NCBI RefSeq assembly: GCF_900113955.1
Contig: NZ_FORH01000004.1
Span: 62,001-126,000, forward strand
Source: Celeribacter neptunius
GTDB taxonomy: Bacteria; Pseudomonadota; Alphaproteobacteria; Rhodobacterales; Rhodobacteraceae
Direction: 5' to 3'
Length of the DNA: 64,000 nt
The notes under the pieces were generated by a model. That model was not told the DNA's origin, did no database searches, and saw only the letters and a list, made by a program, of their open reading frames with translations. Positions 1 to 9,192 of this stretch are shown here, one piece after another. The translations under genes and the position numbers were made by a program. Position 1 is the stretch's first letter. Every line of letters starts with the position of its first letter.

Positions 1-233
1 CGCAAGCGGCCTGGCCGGTCCCGGATGAGGCGATGCTGGTCGAGGATACGGTGACGCTGCCGATCCAGATCAACGGCAAACGCCGCGACGAGATCTCGGT
101 GCCGAAAGACATGCCGAAGGAAGAGGTTGAAAAGCTCGTCCTCGAGAGTGATGCTGTGAAAAAGGCGCTCGATGGCGGGTCGCCGAAAAAACTCATCGTC
201 GTCCCGGGCCGCATCGTCAATGTCGTCATTTGA
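1..233 (+). CDS. leuS: Leucyl-tRNA synthetase, C-terminal end (5' partial)
   Basis: The reading frame is open from the window edge and ends at a TGA at 231-233, giving about 76 residues. This is the tail of the class I leucyl-tRNA synthetase, the cytoplasmic enzyme that charges tRNA-Leu. The visible parts are the end of the anticodon-binding domain ([19 protein letters not shown]) and the small C-terminal domain with the family-typical ending [14 protein letters not shown]. The catalytic part lies outside the window. The last 14 bases overlap the start of lptE, a common arrangement in Rhodobacterales. Confidence 0.95.
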   Translation, partial: QAAWPVPDEAMLVEDTVTLPIQINGKRRDEISVPKDMPKEEVEKLVLESDAVKKALDGGSPKKLIVVPGRIVNVVI

Positions 234-708
234 TCGCCGCAAATTCCTGATTTCCAGCGCCTCTCTCGGGGCGCTGGCAAGCTGCGGCTTCACCCCGGCC
301 TATGCGCCGGGTGGACGGGCCGCCGCGCTCAGAGGCCGGGTCGAAATCGATGTCCCGAGTGATCGCGAAAGCTACACGCTGGTCAACCGGTTGACCGACA
401 CATTCGGCACACCCTCGGACCCGCTCTATCGCCTGAGCTACAAGGTCGCGACCGCCCAGAACCAGATCGGGATCACCCGCGATCAGGAAATCACCCGCTA
501 CCATATTACCGGTCAGGTCAGTTACACGCTGCTCGATCTCGCCAGTGGGCAGGCGCTGATGTCGGACAAGACCTCGGGTTTCACCGGCTATTCCGCCACC
601 GGCACAGCCATCGATTCGCTCACCGCCTCGCGTGATGCCTATGCCAGGCTGATGGTGATCCTCGCGGATCAGATGGTCAGCCAGATCATCGCAAAAACGA
701 AACGCTGA
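220..708 (+). CDS. lptE: LPS-assembly lipoprotein LptE
   Basis: Encodes about 162 residues. LptE is the outer-membrane lipoprotein that plugs LptD and helps insert lipopolysaccharide. I chose ATG 220 because it places a lipoprotein signal at the N-terminus: DRRKFL (also Tat-like), a short hydrophobic stretch, then the lipobox LASC. An in-frame start at 172 would put a charged leader in front of the signal. The start overlaps leuS by 14 bases and the gene is followed 2 bases later by holA; leuS-lptE-holA is the usual order in this bacterial group. Similarity outside the signal is weak, as is normal for LptE, so the name rests mainly on signal, size and context. Confidence 0.85.
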   Translation: MSSFDRRKFLISSASLGALASCGFTPAYAPGGRAAALRGRVEIDVPSDRESYTLVNRLTDTFGTPSDPLYRLSYKVATAQNQIGITRDQEITRYHITGQVSYTLLDLASGQALMSDKTSGFTGYSATGTAIDSLTASRDAYARLMVILADQMVSQIIAKTKR

Positions 709-710
709 GC

Positions 711-1736
711 ATGAAACTCGCCGCCCGTGATGCCATTTCCTATTTCGCCAAACCCGATCCGGGCAAGGCCGGCGTACTGCTCTATGGGCCCGACGCGATG
801 CGGATCGCACTCAGGCGTCAGGAGGTGATCGAGGGGCTCATCGGCAAACAGGGCGAAGAGGAAATGCGGCTGACCCGTATCTCCGGCGCCGAACTGCGCA
901 AGGACAAGACGCTCCTGATGGACGCGCTCAAATCCCAAGGCTTCTTCCCGGGGCCACGCGCCGCCTTTGTCGAGGATGCCACCGATCAGGTCAGCGAGCT
1001 GGTCAAGGACGCGCTGTTCGACTGGCAGCCGGGCGATGCCCAGATCGTCGTCACCGCCGGCCAGCTCAAGGCCAGCTCGAAACTGCGCAAACTGTTCGAG
1101 GGCCATCCCTCGGCCTATGCCATCGCCATCTATGCCGACCCGCCCTCGCGCGCCGAAATCGAAGCCACTTTGGCGAAAGCCGGGATCAAGGATATCTCGC
1201 GCGAGGCCATGGCGGATATCGAAGCCCTGTCGCGGGTGTTGGACCCCGGCGATTTCCGCCAGACGCTGGAAAAGCTCTCGCTCTACAAACTGGGCGACGC
1301 CACCCCCGTGTCGAGCGAGGATGTTCAAAACTGCGCCCCCGCCACCACCGAGGCCGAGGTGGACGATGTGCTCAACACCGTGGCCGAGGGCAAAGCCCAG
1401 GAGCTTGGCCCGCTGATGCTGAAAATCGCCGGACAGGGCATCGACCCGGTCGCCCTGTCGATTTTCACCATGCGCCATTTCCGTGCGCTGCATGCCGCCG
1501 CCTCCGATCCGGGCGGGGCCGCATCCGGCATCGCCCGTGCGCGCCCACCGATCTTTGGGCCGCGACGCGACCGGATGACCCGTCAGGCCTCGAATTGGGG
1601 CATGTACAAGCTCGAGACCGCATTGGACATTCTCACCGAAACCGACCTGACCCTGCGCTCTGCCTCGAAGGCGCCCGCCATGGCAGTGATGGAACGGGCG
1701 CTCATTCGCCTTGCCATGCTTGCGCAACGCCGCTGA
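711..1736 (+). CDS. holA: DNA polymerase III subunit delta
   Basis: Encodes 341 residues, the usual length for HolA. The delta subunit of the clamp loader opens the beta sliding clamp during replication. The N-terminal part has the family feature VLLYGPDAMRI, where a degenerate nucleotide-binding fold lacks a working Walker A lysine. The C-terminal third (from about residue 210) is the helical collar domain. The gene starts 2 bases after the lptE stop, so the two are almost certainly co-transcribed and translationally coupled. Confidence 0.92.
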   Translation: MKLAARDAISYFAKPDPGKAGVLLYGPDAMRIALRRQEVIEGLIGKQGEEEMRLTRISGAELRKDKTLLMDALKSQGFFPGPRAAFVEDATDQVSELVKDALFDWQPGDAQIVVTAGQLKASSKLRKLFEGHPSAYAIAIYADPPSRAEIEATLAKAGIKDISREAMADIEALSRVLDPGDFRQTLEKLSLYKLGDATPVSSEDVQNCAPATTEAEVDDVLNTVAEGKAQELGPLMLKIAGQGIDPVALSIFTMRHFRALHAAASDPGGAASGIARARPPIFGPRRDRMTRQASNWGMYKLETALDILTETDLTLRSASKAPAMAVMERALIRLAMLAQRR

Positions 1737-1796
1737 GCGAAAAGCCATATTGCCCTCCGGCTCATCCGACCCACATTGGATCGAAAGGAGCCGCAC

Positions 1797-2795
1797 ATGA
1801 TCCCCTATTCCCTTCTCGATCTCTCCCCCGTGCCCGAGGGCGTCTCGACCGCCGATGCGCTGAAACATTCCGTCGATCTGGCGCAACATGCCGAAGGCTG
1901 GGGTTTTACCCGCTATTGGCTGGCCGAACATCACAACATGCCGGGCATCGCCTCCGCCGCAACCGCCGTGTTGATCGGCCATATCGCCGGGCACACCAAA
2001 ACCATGCGGATCGGTGCCGGCGGGATCATGTTGCCGAACCACGCGCCGCTGCAGGTGGCCGAGGCCTTCGGCACGCTGCGCGAGCTCTACGGTGACCGGA
2101 TCGATCTCGGGCTCGGTCGTGCCCCGGGCACCGATATGCCGACCGCACGCGCGCTCCGGCGCAATCTCACACCGGGGCACGCCAATGGCGAGACCTTCCC
2201 ACAGGATGTGCAGGAGGTCATGGCCTATCTCGGCGACATGCCCGAGGACGCCGCCGTACGGGCCTTTCCGGGCACGGGCACCCATGTCCCGGTCTGGATG
2301 CTCGGTTCCTCGACCTATGGCGCAGAACTCGCAGCGCTTCTGGGCCTGCCCTATGCCTTTGCCTCGCATTTCGCGCCGGCGGCCTTGGATCAGGCGGTGA
2401 AGATCTACCGCGATCTCTTCCGCCCCTCCGAATATCTCGACAAGCCGCATTTCATGCTCGCCACCAATGTCTTTGCCGGCGAGACGGAAGAGGAGGCAAT
2501 CTATCTGCGCAGTTCGATGATGCAGACCTTCGCCAACCTGCGCATGGGCAAACCCGGCAAATTGCCCCGGCCGGTCGAAGATATTGCCACCGTCGTGCCC
2601 GCGCGGTTCCTGCCCGCGCTCGAAGCGATTTTCGAGGTCTCCGCGACCGGCACGAAAGATATGATCGAAACAAAGATTCAGTCTCTAATCCAGCGCTATC
2701 AGCCCGATGAGATCCTCTTTGCCTCGAACATTCATGACCATGGGAAACGTCTGAAGAGTTTCGAGGTGGCGGCCCAAATCACGCAAGGGATCTGA
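1797..2795 (+). CDS. Luciferase-like (LLM) flavin-dependent monooxygenase
   Basis: Encodes 332 residues from ATG 1797, which is preceded by GAAAGGAG at a good distance; an upstream in-frame ATG at 1776 lacks such a site. It is a group-2 bacterial-luciferase-like TIM-barrel protein of the MsnO8 type. Typical blocks are [12 protein letters not shown] at the N-terminus, [29 protein letters not shown] and [11 protein letters not shown]. Such enzymes use FMNH2 and O2; the substrate cannot be read from sequence. A clear paralogue lies at 24198-25187 on the other strand. The 3' end overlaps the convergent flavoprotein gene by 17 bases. Confidence 0.85.
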   Translation: MIPYSLLDLSPVPEGVSTADALKHSVDLAQHAEGWGFTRYWLAEHHNMPGIASAATAVLIGHIAGHTKTMRIGAGGIMLPNHAPLQVAEAFGTLRELYGDRIDLGLGRAPGTDMPTARALRRNLTPGHANGETFPQDVQEVMAYLGDMPEDAAVRAFPGTGTHVPVWMLGSSTYGAELAALLGLPYAFASHFAPAALDQAVKIYRDLFRPSEYLDKPHFMLATNVFAGETEEEAIYLRSSMMQTFANLRMGKPGKLPRPVEDIATVVPARFLPALEAIFEVSATGTKDMIETKIQSLIQRYQPDEILFASNIHDHGKRLKSFEVAAQITQGI

Positions 2796-3957
2796 GCGCG
2801 CCCTCGGCGGCCAGGCGTCCGGTGGCGAGGCAGGCGGTCAGCAGATAGCCACCGGTCGGCGCATCCCAATCGAGCATCTCGCCCGCGAAAAACCAGCCCG
2901 GGCGGGCTTTGGCTTCGAGATCACCGGTCAGCGCCTCGAAACGCACCCCTCCGGCGGTTGAAATCGCCTCGTCCATCGGCCGCAGCTCCGCGCCCGTGAT
3001 CTCCAGCGCCTTGAGGCTCCGTGCCAGATCCTTGGACTGTGGCCCTGCAAATTCCATCAACAGCGCCAGCTTTTCCGGCGGCAGCCTGAACGCGCGTTTG
3101 AGAAACTTACTGAGGGTTTCTTTCGATTTACGCTGGATTAGGGTCTGTTTGACTCGACCTTCCGACCAATCCGGCAGCAGGTCGATCAGCAAGGGTGCGC
3201 CCTCGCGCAGCCCGCGCGACACGGCATAGATGCCACCGCCCTCAAGACCACGGGCCGAGATCACGCATTCACCCCGGCTCTCATAGGCCCCTGCGGTCAC
3301 ATGGATACCTTTGACCGGTGTCCCGAAATGCCGGGTCATATGCGACGACCAATCGATCGAAACGGCGACATTGGACGGCGCAAAAGGCGCCACATCAAGC
3401 AGAGGAGACAGCAGCTCCACCCAGTCACCATTCGACCCCAATCTGGCCCAACTTGCCCCTCCGAGCGCAAAAATCGTGAGACGTGGCTTGAGCTGTTTCA
3501 CCCCCTTCGGGGTTTCAAAGCCAATTGTGGCGTCAGCCGAGATCATCCGCCAATTGCGGCGCAGCTCGACGCCTTGCGCCGAGAGGCGCGCCAGCCAGTT
3601 GCGCAAGAGCGGCGAGGCTTTCATCGCTTTCGGAAACACCCGCCCGGAGGAGCCAGTGAACATCTCCTGTCCCAAAGCCTCGGCCCAGGCAATCACCTCC
3701 TCTGGCCCGAAGCCTTCCAGCGCATCGCGCAGGGTCTCGGGGATCGGTGCATAGGCGGCCAGGAATCGCTCCATCGGCTCGCTTTTCGTCAGGTTCAGAC
3801 CCGATTTCCCGGCCATCAGGAATTTCCGCGCCGGCGAAGGTTTGGCCTCCGCAATCACCACGTGATGACCTGCTGCCGACAGGATATCCGCCGCCATCAG
3901 CCCGGCAGGTCCGGCACCGACGATCAGGACTTCGATGGCTTCGATCTCTGTACTCAC
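2779..3957 (-). CDS. NAD(P)/FAD-dependent oxidoreductase of the HI0933/TIGR03862 type
   Basis: Encodes 392 residues. The N-terminal Rossmann motif [19 protein letters not shown] and the downstream GKSGLNLT block identify the BaiN/HI0933-like flavoprotein family. The C-terminal part reads [36 protein letters not shown]-like, with the usual FAD-contacting GE(M/V)LD. The cellular role of this family is poorly defined. It is the last gene of a three-gene minus-strand operon (SDR, crotonase-like, flavoprotein) whose members overlap by 4 bases (ATGA). Confidence 0.85.
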   Translation of the reverse strand: MSTEIEAIEVLIVGAGPAGLMAADILSAAGHHVVIAEAKPSPARKFLMAGKSGLNLTKSEPMERFLAAYAPIPETLRDALEGFGPEEVIAWAEALGQEMFTGSSGRVFPKAMKASPLLRNWLARLSAQGVELRRNWRMISADATIGFETPKGVKQLKPRLTIFALGGASWARLGSNGDWVELLSPLLDVAPFAPSNVAVSIDWSSHMTRHFGTPVKGIHVTAGAYESRGECVISARGLEGGGIYAVSRGLREGAPLLIDLLPDWSEGRVKQTLIQRKSKETLSKFLKRAFRLPPEKLALLMEFAGPQSKDLARSLKALEITGAELRPMDEAISTAGGVRFEALTGDLEAKARPGWFFAGEMLDWDAPTGGYLLTACLATGRLAAEGALRSLA

Positions 3958-4568
3958 GGGTGGATCAGCGCCTTGATCCCGGCGATATGTTCCGGGCTCG
4001 CAGCCAGTGCCGCTTCGGCCAGAGAGGCCACGGCCTCGGCCTGCTCGGCCGCTGGCACGAGACGGTCAACAAGACCCCAATCCAGCGCATCTTGCGTCAA
4101 AATCTTTTGCCCGGCCATCAGGATCATCTTCGCGCGCGCCGTACCGATCAGCGCCGCCATGCGTTTCGGATCGGAAGGCTGCGGCAGGAAGCCCAGTGCC
4201 ATCACCGGGTAAAAGAATTTCGCCCCCGGATCGGCCATGCGCATGTCGCAAGCCAGCGCCATGCCGAACGCGCCCCCCGCCAGAGTCCCGTTCAAAGCGG
4301 CAATGGTCAGACAGGGCAGCGCAGCGATCTTACCCGAGAGCTCCTCCCAGAGCGGCGAGGTGGCGAGCCCGGCACGCGCCTCATCGAGATCGGCGCCGGC
4401 GGAAAACACTTTTCCCGCCCCGGTGAGCACCAGCACCTTGGCCTGCCCGGCAGCTTCGTCGACGATCTCGATCAATCGAGCCAGCATGTCGGAGGTGAGA
4501 GAATTGGCCTTTTCAGGCCGGTTCAGGGTCACAGTCCAGAGATCGCCATCGCGGCTCAGCTCAATCAT
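3954..4568 (-). CDS. Crotonase-fold protein, catalytic glutamates absent
   Basis: Encodes 204 residues, shorter than the usual 255-260 of enoyl-CoA hydratases. The fold is recognisable from LVLTGAGKVFSAGADL (oxyanion-hole loop) and ALNGTLAGGAFGMALACD. The two glutamates used by enoyl-CoA hydratases are missing: the GGGCE position reads GGAFG, and the PE of the second loop reads PV (KFFYPVMALGFLP). Classical hydratase activity is therefore unlikely. Isomerase-like, hydrolase-like or non-catalytic roles remain possible. It overlaps the SDR gene upstream and the flavoprotein gene downstream by 4 bases each, indicating one operon. Confidence 0.8.
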   Translation of the reverse strand: MIELSRDGDLWTVTLNRPEKANSLTSDMLARLIEIVDEAAGQAKVLVLTGAGKVFSAGADLDEARAGLATSPLWEELSGKIAALPCLTIAALNGTLAGGAFGMALACDMRMADPGAKFFYPVMALGFLPQPSDPKRMAALIGTARAKMILMAGQKILTQDALDWGLVDRLVPAAEQAEAVASLAEAALAASPEHIAGIKALIHP

Positions 4569-5323
4569 TCGATCAATCCAATCTTGCGGCGCAGATCATC
4601 GTCGCGCAGTTGCAATTCCTCGCCCAGATGCGCGTCTGCCTCAGCCCCGCACATCCAGAGCAAGGCCCGGGCCGGCCATTCCGGCGGGATATGATCGGAC
4701 CAGTCGAGCTGGCTCACCGCATTCACGCCGGAGGCCTTGATCTCGCGTTGCATCTGGGTGGCGACCGTTCCCGGAGACAGGCCCATGGCGCGGATGCCAT
4801 GCCCCCGTTCTTCGAGATCGAGCATCTCGGTGAGCATGGCCGCACCGGCTTTCGAACTGCAATAGGCACTCCAGCCCTCGATGCCACGATGCGCCGCGCC
4901 GGAAGACACCGTCAGAACCGTGCCAGCACCACGTTCGACCATGTTGGGAACGATCCGGCGCATGGCGTAGAAGACGCCTTTGACATTGATGTCGATGAGC
5001 TTGCTCCAAGCCTCCGGATCGGCCCCGGACAGGGGCGCGATCGGTTCGATGACACCGGCATTGTTGATCAGGATATCAATCTGCCCGAACCGCGCCTCAA
5101 CGGCGCTCGCGGCCGCATCGATGGCTTCATAGGAGGAGATGTCACAGGGCACAGCCAAGGCCTTGTCACCGATCTCGCTCGCAAGTGTGGTGATCGCTTC
5201 CGCACCGCGGGCGATCAGCGCCACATTGGCGCCCTCCGCGGCAAACAGACGCGCACTCGCCGCGCCGATACCGCGGCTCGCCCCGGTGATAAACACGGTT
5301 TTCCCATTGAGTTTCGGCATCAT
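4565..5323 (-). CDS. Short-chain dehydrogenase/reductase (SDR)
   Basis: Encodes 252 residues (the next ATG, one codon in, is an equally good start). It is a classical SDR with TGASRGIGAASA for NAD(P) binding, NNAGVIEP, and the catalytic Ser...Tyr-x3-Lys set seen as VSSGAAHRG...YCSSKAG. After the glycine motif the strand reads IARG, which suggests NADP preference, but this is only an inference. Position 4568 begins the overlapping crotonase-like gene, so the two are coupled. The substrate is unknown. Confidence 0.85.
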   Translation of the reverse strand: MMPKLNGKTVFITGASRGIGAASARLFAAEGANVALIARGAEAITTLASEIGDKALAVPCDISSYEAIDAAASAVEARFGQIDILINNAGVIEPIAPLSGADPEAWSKLIDINVKGVFYAMRRIVPNMVERGAGTVLTVSSGAAHRGIEGWSAYCSSKAGAAMLTEMLDLEERGHGIRAMGLSPGTVATQMQREIKASGVNAVSQLDWSDHIPPEWPARALLWMCGAEADAHLGEELQLRDDDLRRKIGLIE

Positions 5324-5448
5324 AGCGCTCCCTGTCCTGGCCCCTCATCATCCTGCGAGAGCTTATGCGTTGAATGCCAAAGGTTCCAGTCTTGACCCTC
5401 GCCGGAAAGCACGAAACTGTGTCGGCAAATTTTCCGAGGAGATTTCTC

Positions 5449-6978
5449 ATGCGTTCCCAGTTTTTAGCCGTCGCGCTGACCACCACCTGCCTTGCCGCGG
5501 CCCCCATCTATGCCGATATCAGTCCCGAAGAGGCCTGGCAGAGCTATCAGGACATGATGTCGAGCATGGGCATGGCGCCCACCGCCGAGGTCAGCCGTGA
5601 TGGCGATACGCTCGTCGTGCGCAACATGATCTATTCGATGCAGATGCCCGCTCCCGGCATGTCCAATGTCTCGACGGCGCCGGAGGTTCGGTTTCAGGAA
5701 CGCTCGGGGGGCACCGTGGCGCTTTGGTTCACCGAACCCGTGACCACGATCGTGACCGCTCCGCTCGATCCGGAACTCCCGGATGAGACACTCGAAACCC
5801 GGTCGAGCATCTCCTATGAGGGCGAGGTGGTCATTTCCGGTACAGCGGAAGATCAGCTTTACACCCTGGATGGCAATTCGATGGTGATGTCGACCGCGCC
5901 GATGGTGATCGATGGCAAAACGATGCAGCCCGGATTGACCGCAACGCTGAGCGGCGTATCCGGCACCTATTCGCTCCGGAAGGAAGACGATGCCCTTGCC
6001 TCGGAGATGGATATCAAGGGCAGCTCTCTGATCTATGACATCGACCCGGTCGAAGGCGAAGACGGCACCGTCGAGATCGGTTTCGAAGCCCATGATCTGG
6101 CCATGACCGGGACGGTCAACATGTCGGCGCAGATGAGCGAGGATGTTTTGGCAGCCCTCTTCGGCCACAGCGATCTCGATATTCAGATGGGGCTTGGCAC
6201 CAGCGCCATGTCCCTGAAAGTCCTGGGCGACACCCCGGAGAGCAACATGGATGTTCAGGCGAACACGGGAGGCTCGACCCTCGATATCTCCGTCCATGGC
6301 GGCACGGTGGGATATGATGCCACCGCCAATGACATCAACCTTACCCTTGCCGGGGCACAGATCCCTGGCGGCGCAGCGGAAATCACCCTGAAGAGCTATT
6401 CCGCCGGCTTTCTCTTTCCGCTCGCCGCCTCGGATGCGCCTCAGAGCTTTGAGGGCAAGATCGGTCTCGAGGCGCTGAGCCTGCCGGATATTGCCTGGAT
6501 GATTGCCGATCCGACCGGACAATTGCCGCATGACCCGGCCACGTTCCGTCTGTCGCTGAACGGGACATTGACCAGCGGCATCGATCTCTTTGATGCCAAG
6601 GCGCTTTCCGCACTCGAAGGCGGTGAAACAAACCTGCCGATCGACCTGAAGACGCTGAACCTCGCCGAGATCTACCTGGCGCTGGCGGGCGCTTCGATCT
6701 CTGGCGAGGGCGCGGGATATGTGCTCGACAAAGAGCCCGCGACGCCGGGCGGTTTGCCGCCTTTCGCCGGCACGCTGTCCCTGGACCTGATCGGCGTGAC
6801 CGATCTCATCGACAAGCTCTCCTCCACCGGCATTCTGCCGCCGGAACAGGCGATGTCGGCACAGATGATGCTCGGCTTGTTCGCACGTCCGGGCGACACG
6901 CCCGGCGAACTCGTCTCCGAGATCGAAATGCTTGAGGACGGCAGCATTCTGGCCAATGGGCAACCGCTACCGTTCTGA
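5449..6978 (+). CDS. DUF2125 family exported protein
   Basis: Encodes 509 residues from ATG 5449, preceded by GAGGAGAT; starting here gives a clean Sec signal peptide (MRSQFLAVALTTTCLAAAPIYA, cleaved after AYA-like IYA). The mature part is rich in beta-strand pattern with many short hydrophobic-polar alternations and repeats of S-T-A-P-x-V type blocks, as in DUF2125 proteins of Rhodobacterales. Their function is not known; a periplasmic or envelope location is likely. It is a single gene, divergent from the SDR operon, with the promoter presumably in 5324-5448. Confidence 0.75.
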   Translation: MRSQFLAVALTTTCLAAAPIYADISPEEAWQSYQDMMSSMGMAPTAEVSRDGDTLVVRNMIYSMQMPAPGMSNVSTAPEVRFQERSGGTVALWFTEPVTTIVTAPLDPELPDETLETRSSISYEGEVVISGTAEDQLYTLDGNSMVMSTAPMVIDGKTMQPGLTATLSGVSGTYSLRKEDDALASEMDIKGSSLIYDIDPVEGEDGTVEIGFEAHDLAMTGTVNMSAQMSEDVLAALFGHSDLDIQMGLGTSAMSLKVLGDTPESNMDVQANTGGSTLDISVHGGTVGYDATANDINLTLAGAQIPGGAAEITLKSYSAGFLFPLAASDAPQSFEGKIGLEALSLPDIAWMIADPTGQLPHDPATFRLSLNGTLTSGIDLFDAKALSALEGGETNLPIDLKTLNLAEIYLALAGASISGEGAGYVLDKEPATPGGLPPFAGTLSLDLIGVTDLIDKLSSTGILPPEQAMSAQMMLGLFARPGDTPGELVSEIEMLEDGSILANGQPLPF

Positions 6979-7061
6979 ACGAAGCACGGGCCGCTTGCGC
7001 TTTCGCGACAGGCGGCCTAGTTGCATCAGCGAGATGACCAAGACGATTTAGGAGGAGCACC

Positions 7062-8408
7062 ATGGCCCGGAACCTAGCAGAGCTGACCGAGGCGCTTCTC
7101 GATGCCGCGAAAAAGGCCGGTGCCGAGGCCGCCGATGCACTGGCGATCGACGGCACCTCGCTGTCGATCAATGTCCGGCAAGGCGCGCTGGAACAGGCGG
7201 AACGTTCCGAAGGCGTGGACATCGGGCTGCGGGTGCTGATCGGGAAACGGCAGGCGTCTGTGTCGGCCTCCGACACCCGCCCCGAAACTCTCGCCACCAT
7301 GGCCGAACGCGCCGTCGCCATGGCCAAGCTCGCCCCCGAAGACCCGACGGCCGGATTGGCGGACCCGTCGCAGATCACCGATCAAACCGATACCAGCGCG
7401 CTCGAGCTTTTCGATCCCTCCGAGGAACCCTCGCCGGACATGCTCAAGGACGATGCCCTGCGCGCCGAAGCGGCTGCCGGGGCCTTCGACGGCATTTCCC
7501 AGATCGATTCCGCAGCAGCCGCCTATGGCCGTCGTCGCATTCATCTCGCCGCCACCAACGGGTTCAGCGGCGGGTATGCCCGTTCGGACCGAATGATTTC
7601 CACCGTCGCGATTGCCGGCGAAGGCACCGGGATGGAGCGGGACTATTGCGGGGAAAGCCGGATTTTCGGCACCGACCTGCCGTCGCCCGAAGAGATCGGT
7701 CGCATCGCCGCCGAGCGGACCCTGGCCCGGATGAACCCGCGCAAACCCAAGACCGGCGCCTACCCGGTCCTCTATGATGAACGCGTGTCCTCCTCGCTGA
7801 TCGGGCATCTGCTCTCGGCGATCAACGGCATGGCAATTTCCCGCGGCGCGAGCTGGTTGCGCGATGCCATGGGCGAGATGGTCCTGCCCGAGACGCTTTC
7901 GGTGATCGAGGATCCGCATCGTGCGCGCACCTCCGCCTCGCGGCTGTTCGATGCCGAGGGGCTGGCGACACAAAAACGCGCCCTCGTCGAAAACGGGGCA
8001 CTTAAAAGCTGGGTGCTCGATCTTGCGACGGCCCGGAAACTGGGGCTCGAGAGCACCGGCAATGCCTCGCGCGGTGTCTCGTCGCCGCCCTCTCCGAGCG
8101 CCGGCAATATCGCCCTGACCCAGGGCAGCAAAAGCCGCGAGGATCTGATCCGCGAGATGGGCACCGGTCTGCTGGTGACCTCGATGATCGGCTCCTCGAT
8201 CAATCCGACCACCGGCGATTATTCGCGCGGGGCGAGCGGGTTCTGGGTCGAAAATGGCGAAATCGCCTATGCCGTCAATGAATGCACCATCGCAGGCAAT
8301 CTGCGCGAAATGCTGATGACGCTGATCCCGGCCAATGACGCGCGTCCGCATCTGAGCCGCGTGGTGCCTTCCTTGCTGGTGGAAGGGATGACACTTGCAG
8401 GCGACTGA
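7062..8408 (+). CDS. pmbA: TldD/PmbA family protein PmbA
   Basis: Encodes 448 residues, a standard PmbA length, with a strong AGGAGGAG ribosome-binding site at about 7050. The family includes the TldD-PmbA(TldE) heteromeric protease acting on small peptides. PmbA-type subunits lack the HExxxH zinc site, and none is visible here. The family's C-terminal signature is seen as SSINPTTGDYSRGASGFWVENGEI. The last 14 bases overlap the start of the cysQ-like gene, so the pair is co-translated. Confidence 0.9.
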   Translation: MARNLAELTEALLDAAKKAGAEAADALAIDGTSLSINVRQGALEQAERSEGVDIGLRVLIGKRQASVSASDTRPETLATMAERAVAMAKLAPEDPTAGLADPSQITDQTDTSALELFDPSEEPSPDMLKDDALRAEAAAGAFDGISQIDSAAAAYGRRRIHLAATNGFSGGYARSDRMISTVAIAGEGTGMERDYCGESRIFGTDLPSPEEIGRIAAERTLARMNPRKPKTGAYPVLYDERVSSSLIGHLLSAINGMAISRGASWLRDAMGEMVLPETLSVIEDPHRARTSASRLFDAEGLATQKRALVENGALKSWVLDLATARKLGLESTGNASRGVSSPPSPSAGNIALTQGSKSREDLIREMGTGLLVTSMIGSSINPTTGDYSRGASGFWVENGEIAYAVNECTIAGNLREMLMTLIPANDARPHLSRVVPSLLVEGMTLAGD

Positions 8409-9174
8409 CGATCTCGAACTGTTGATCGAGGCCGCGCGCAATGCCGGCGAGATTGCACGGCCCTATTGGAAGGCAGATCCGCAGGTCTGGGACAAAGGCG
8501 GCGGGCAAGGCCCGGTGACCGAGGCCGATCTCGCCGTCGACCGGATGCTACACGAATATCTGCTCTCCGAACGCCCCGATTATGGTTGGCTCTCCGAGGA
8601 GACGCTCGACACGACATCGGAGCGTTTGGGCAAGAATCGGGTCTTTATCGTCGATCCGATCGACGGCACCCGCAGCTTCATCCATGGTGATCAGAACTGG
8701 GCGCATTCACTGGCCATCGCCGAAGACGGCGAGGTGATCGCCGCCGTGGTCTTCCTGCCGCTGCGGGATCGCCTGTTTTCCGCCGTCAAAGGCGGTGGGG
8801 CGGAGCTGAACGGAGAGAGTTTGCGCGCCAAATATCGCTGTGATCTCGACGGCGCCACCGTCTTGGCGCCGCGGCAACATCTGAGCGATGAGCATTGGAA
8901 GGGTGGTTCGCCGAAATTCATCCACAATTTCCGCCCTTCGCTGGCCTATCGGCTCGCGCTGGTGGCGCAAGGCCGCTATCACGCGATGTTTTCCTTCCGA
9001 GCGACCTGGGAATGGGATGTAGCGGCGGGCACGCTGATCCTCTCCGAGGCCGGCGGGCAGGTCACCGACCTCAAGGGGCGCAAGCCGCAATTCAATCAGC
9101 CGACACCGCAGCTTGACGGCTTGGTCGCGGGATGCCCCGATCTCGCCGATGGCATCCTCGCGCGCCTGAAATAG
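8395..9174 (+). CDS. cysQ: 3'(2'),5'-bisphosphate nucleotidase / inositol monophosphatase family
   Basis: Encodes 259 residues from a TTG start at 8395 with GGAAGG eight bases upstream. The metal-binding motifs of the lithium-sensitive phosphatase family are present: the EE of WLSEET, DPIDGTRSFIHG (motif A) and WEWDVAAGTLIL (motif B). CysQ enzymes remove the 3' phosphate from PAP produced in sulfate assimilation; inositol-1-phosphate is an alternative substrate. PmbA-CysQ adjacency is common in Rhodobacterales and supports the CysQ name. Confidence 0.82.
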   Translation: MQATDDLELLIEAARNAGEIARPYWKADPQVWDKGGGQGPVTEADLAVDRMLHEYLLSERPDYGWLSEETLDTTSERLGKNRVFIVDPIDGTRSFIHGDQNWAHSLAIAEDGEVIAAVVFLPLRDRLFSAVKGGGAELNGESLRAKYRCDLDGATVLAPRQHLSDEHWKGGSPKFIHNFRPSLAYRLALVAQGRYHAMFSFRATWEWDVAAGTLILSEAGGQVTDLKGRKPQFNQPTPQLDGLVAGCPDLADGILARLK

Positions 9175-9192
9175 ACCCCAAAGCGGCTGAAC

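Noticed and set aside
669-2450. A 593-codon open frame on the minus strand
   Set aside because: It is antisense to holA and the LLM gene, its protein is rich in Arg/Gly/His without any family motif, and both genes on the other strand are clear.
6988-7017. Inverted repeat GGCCGC...GCGGCC after the DUF2125 gene as a terminator
   Set aside because: The arms are only six bases with a long loop and no T-run follows.
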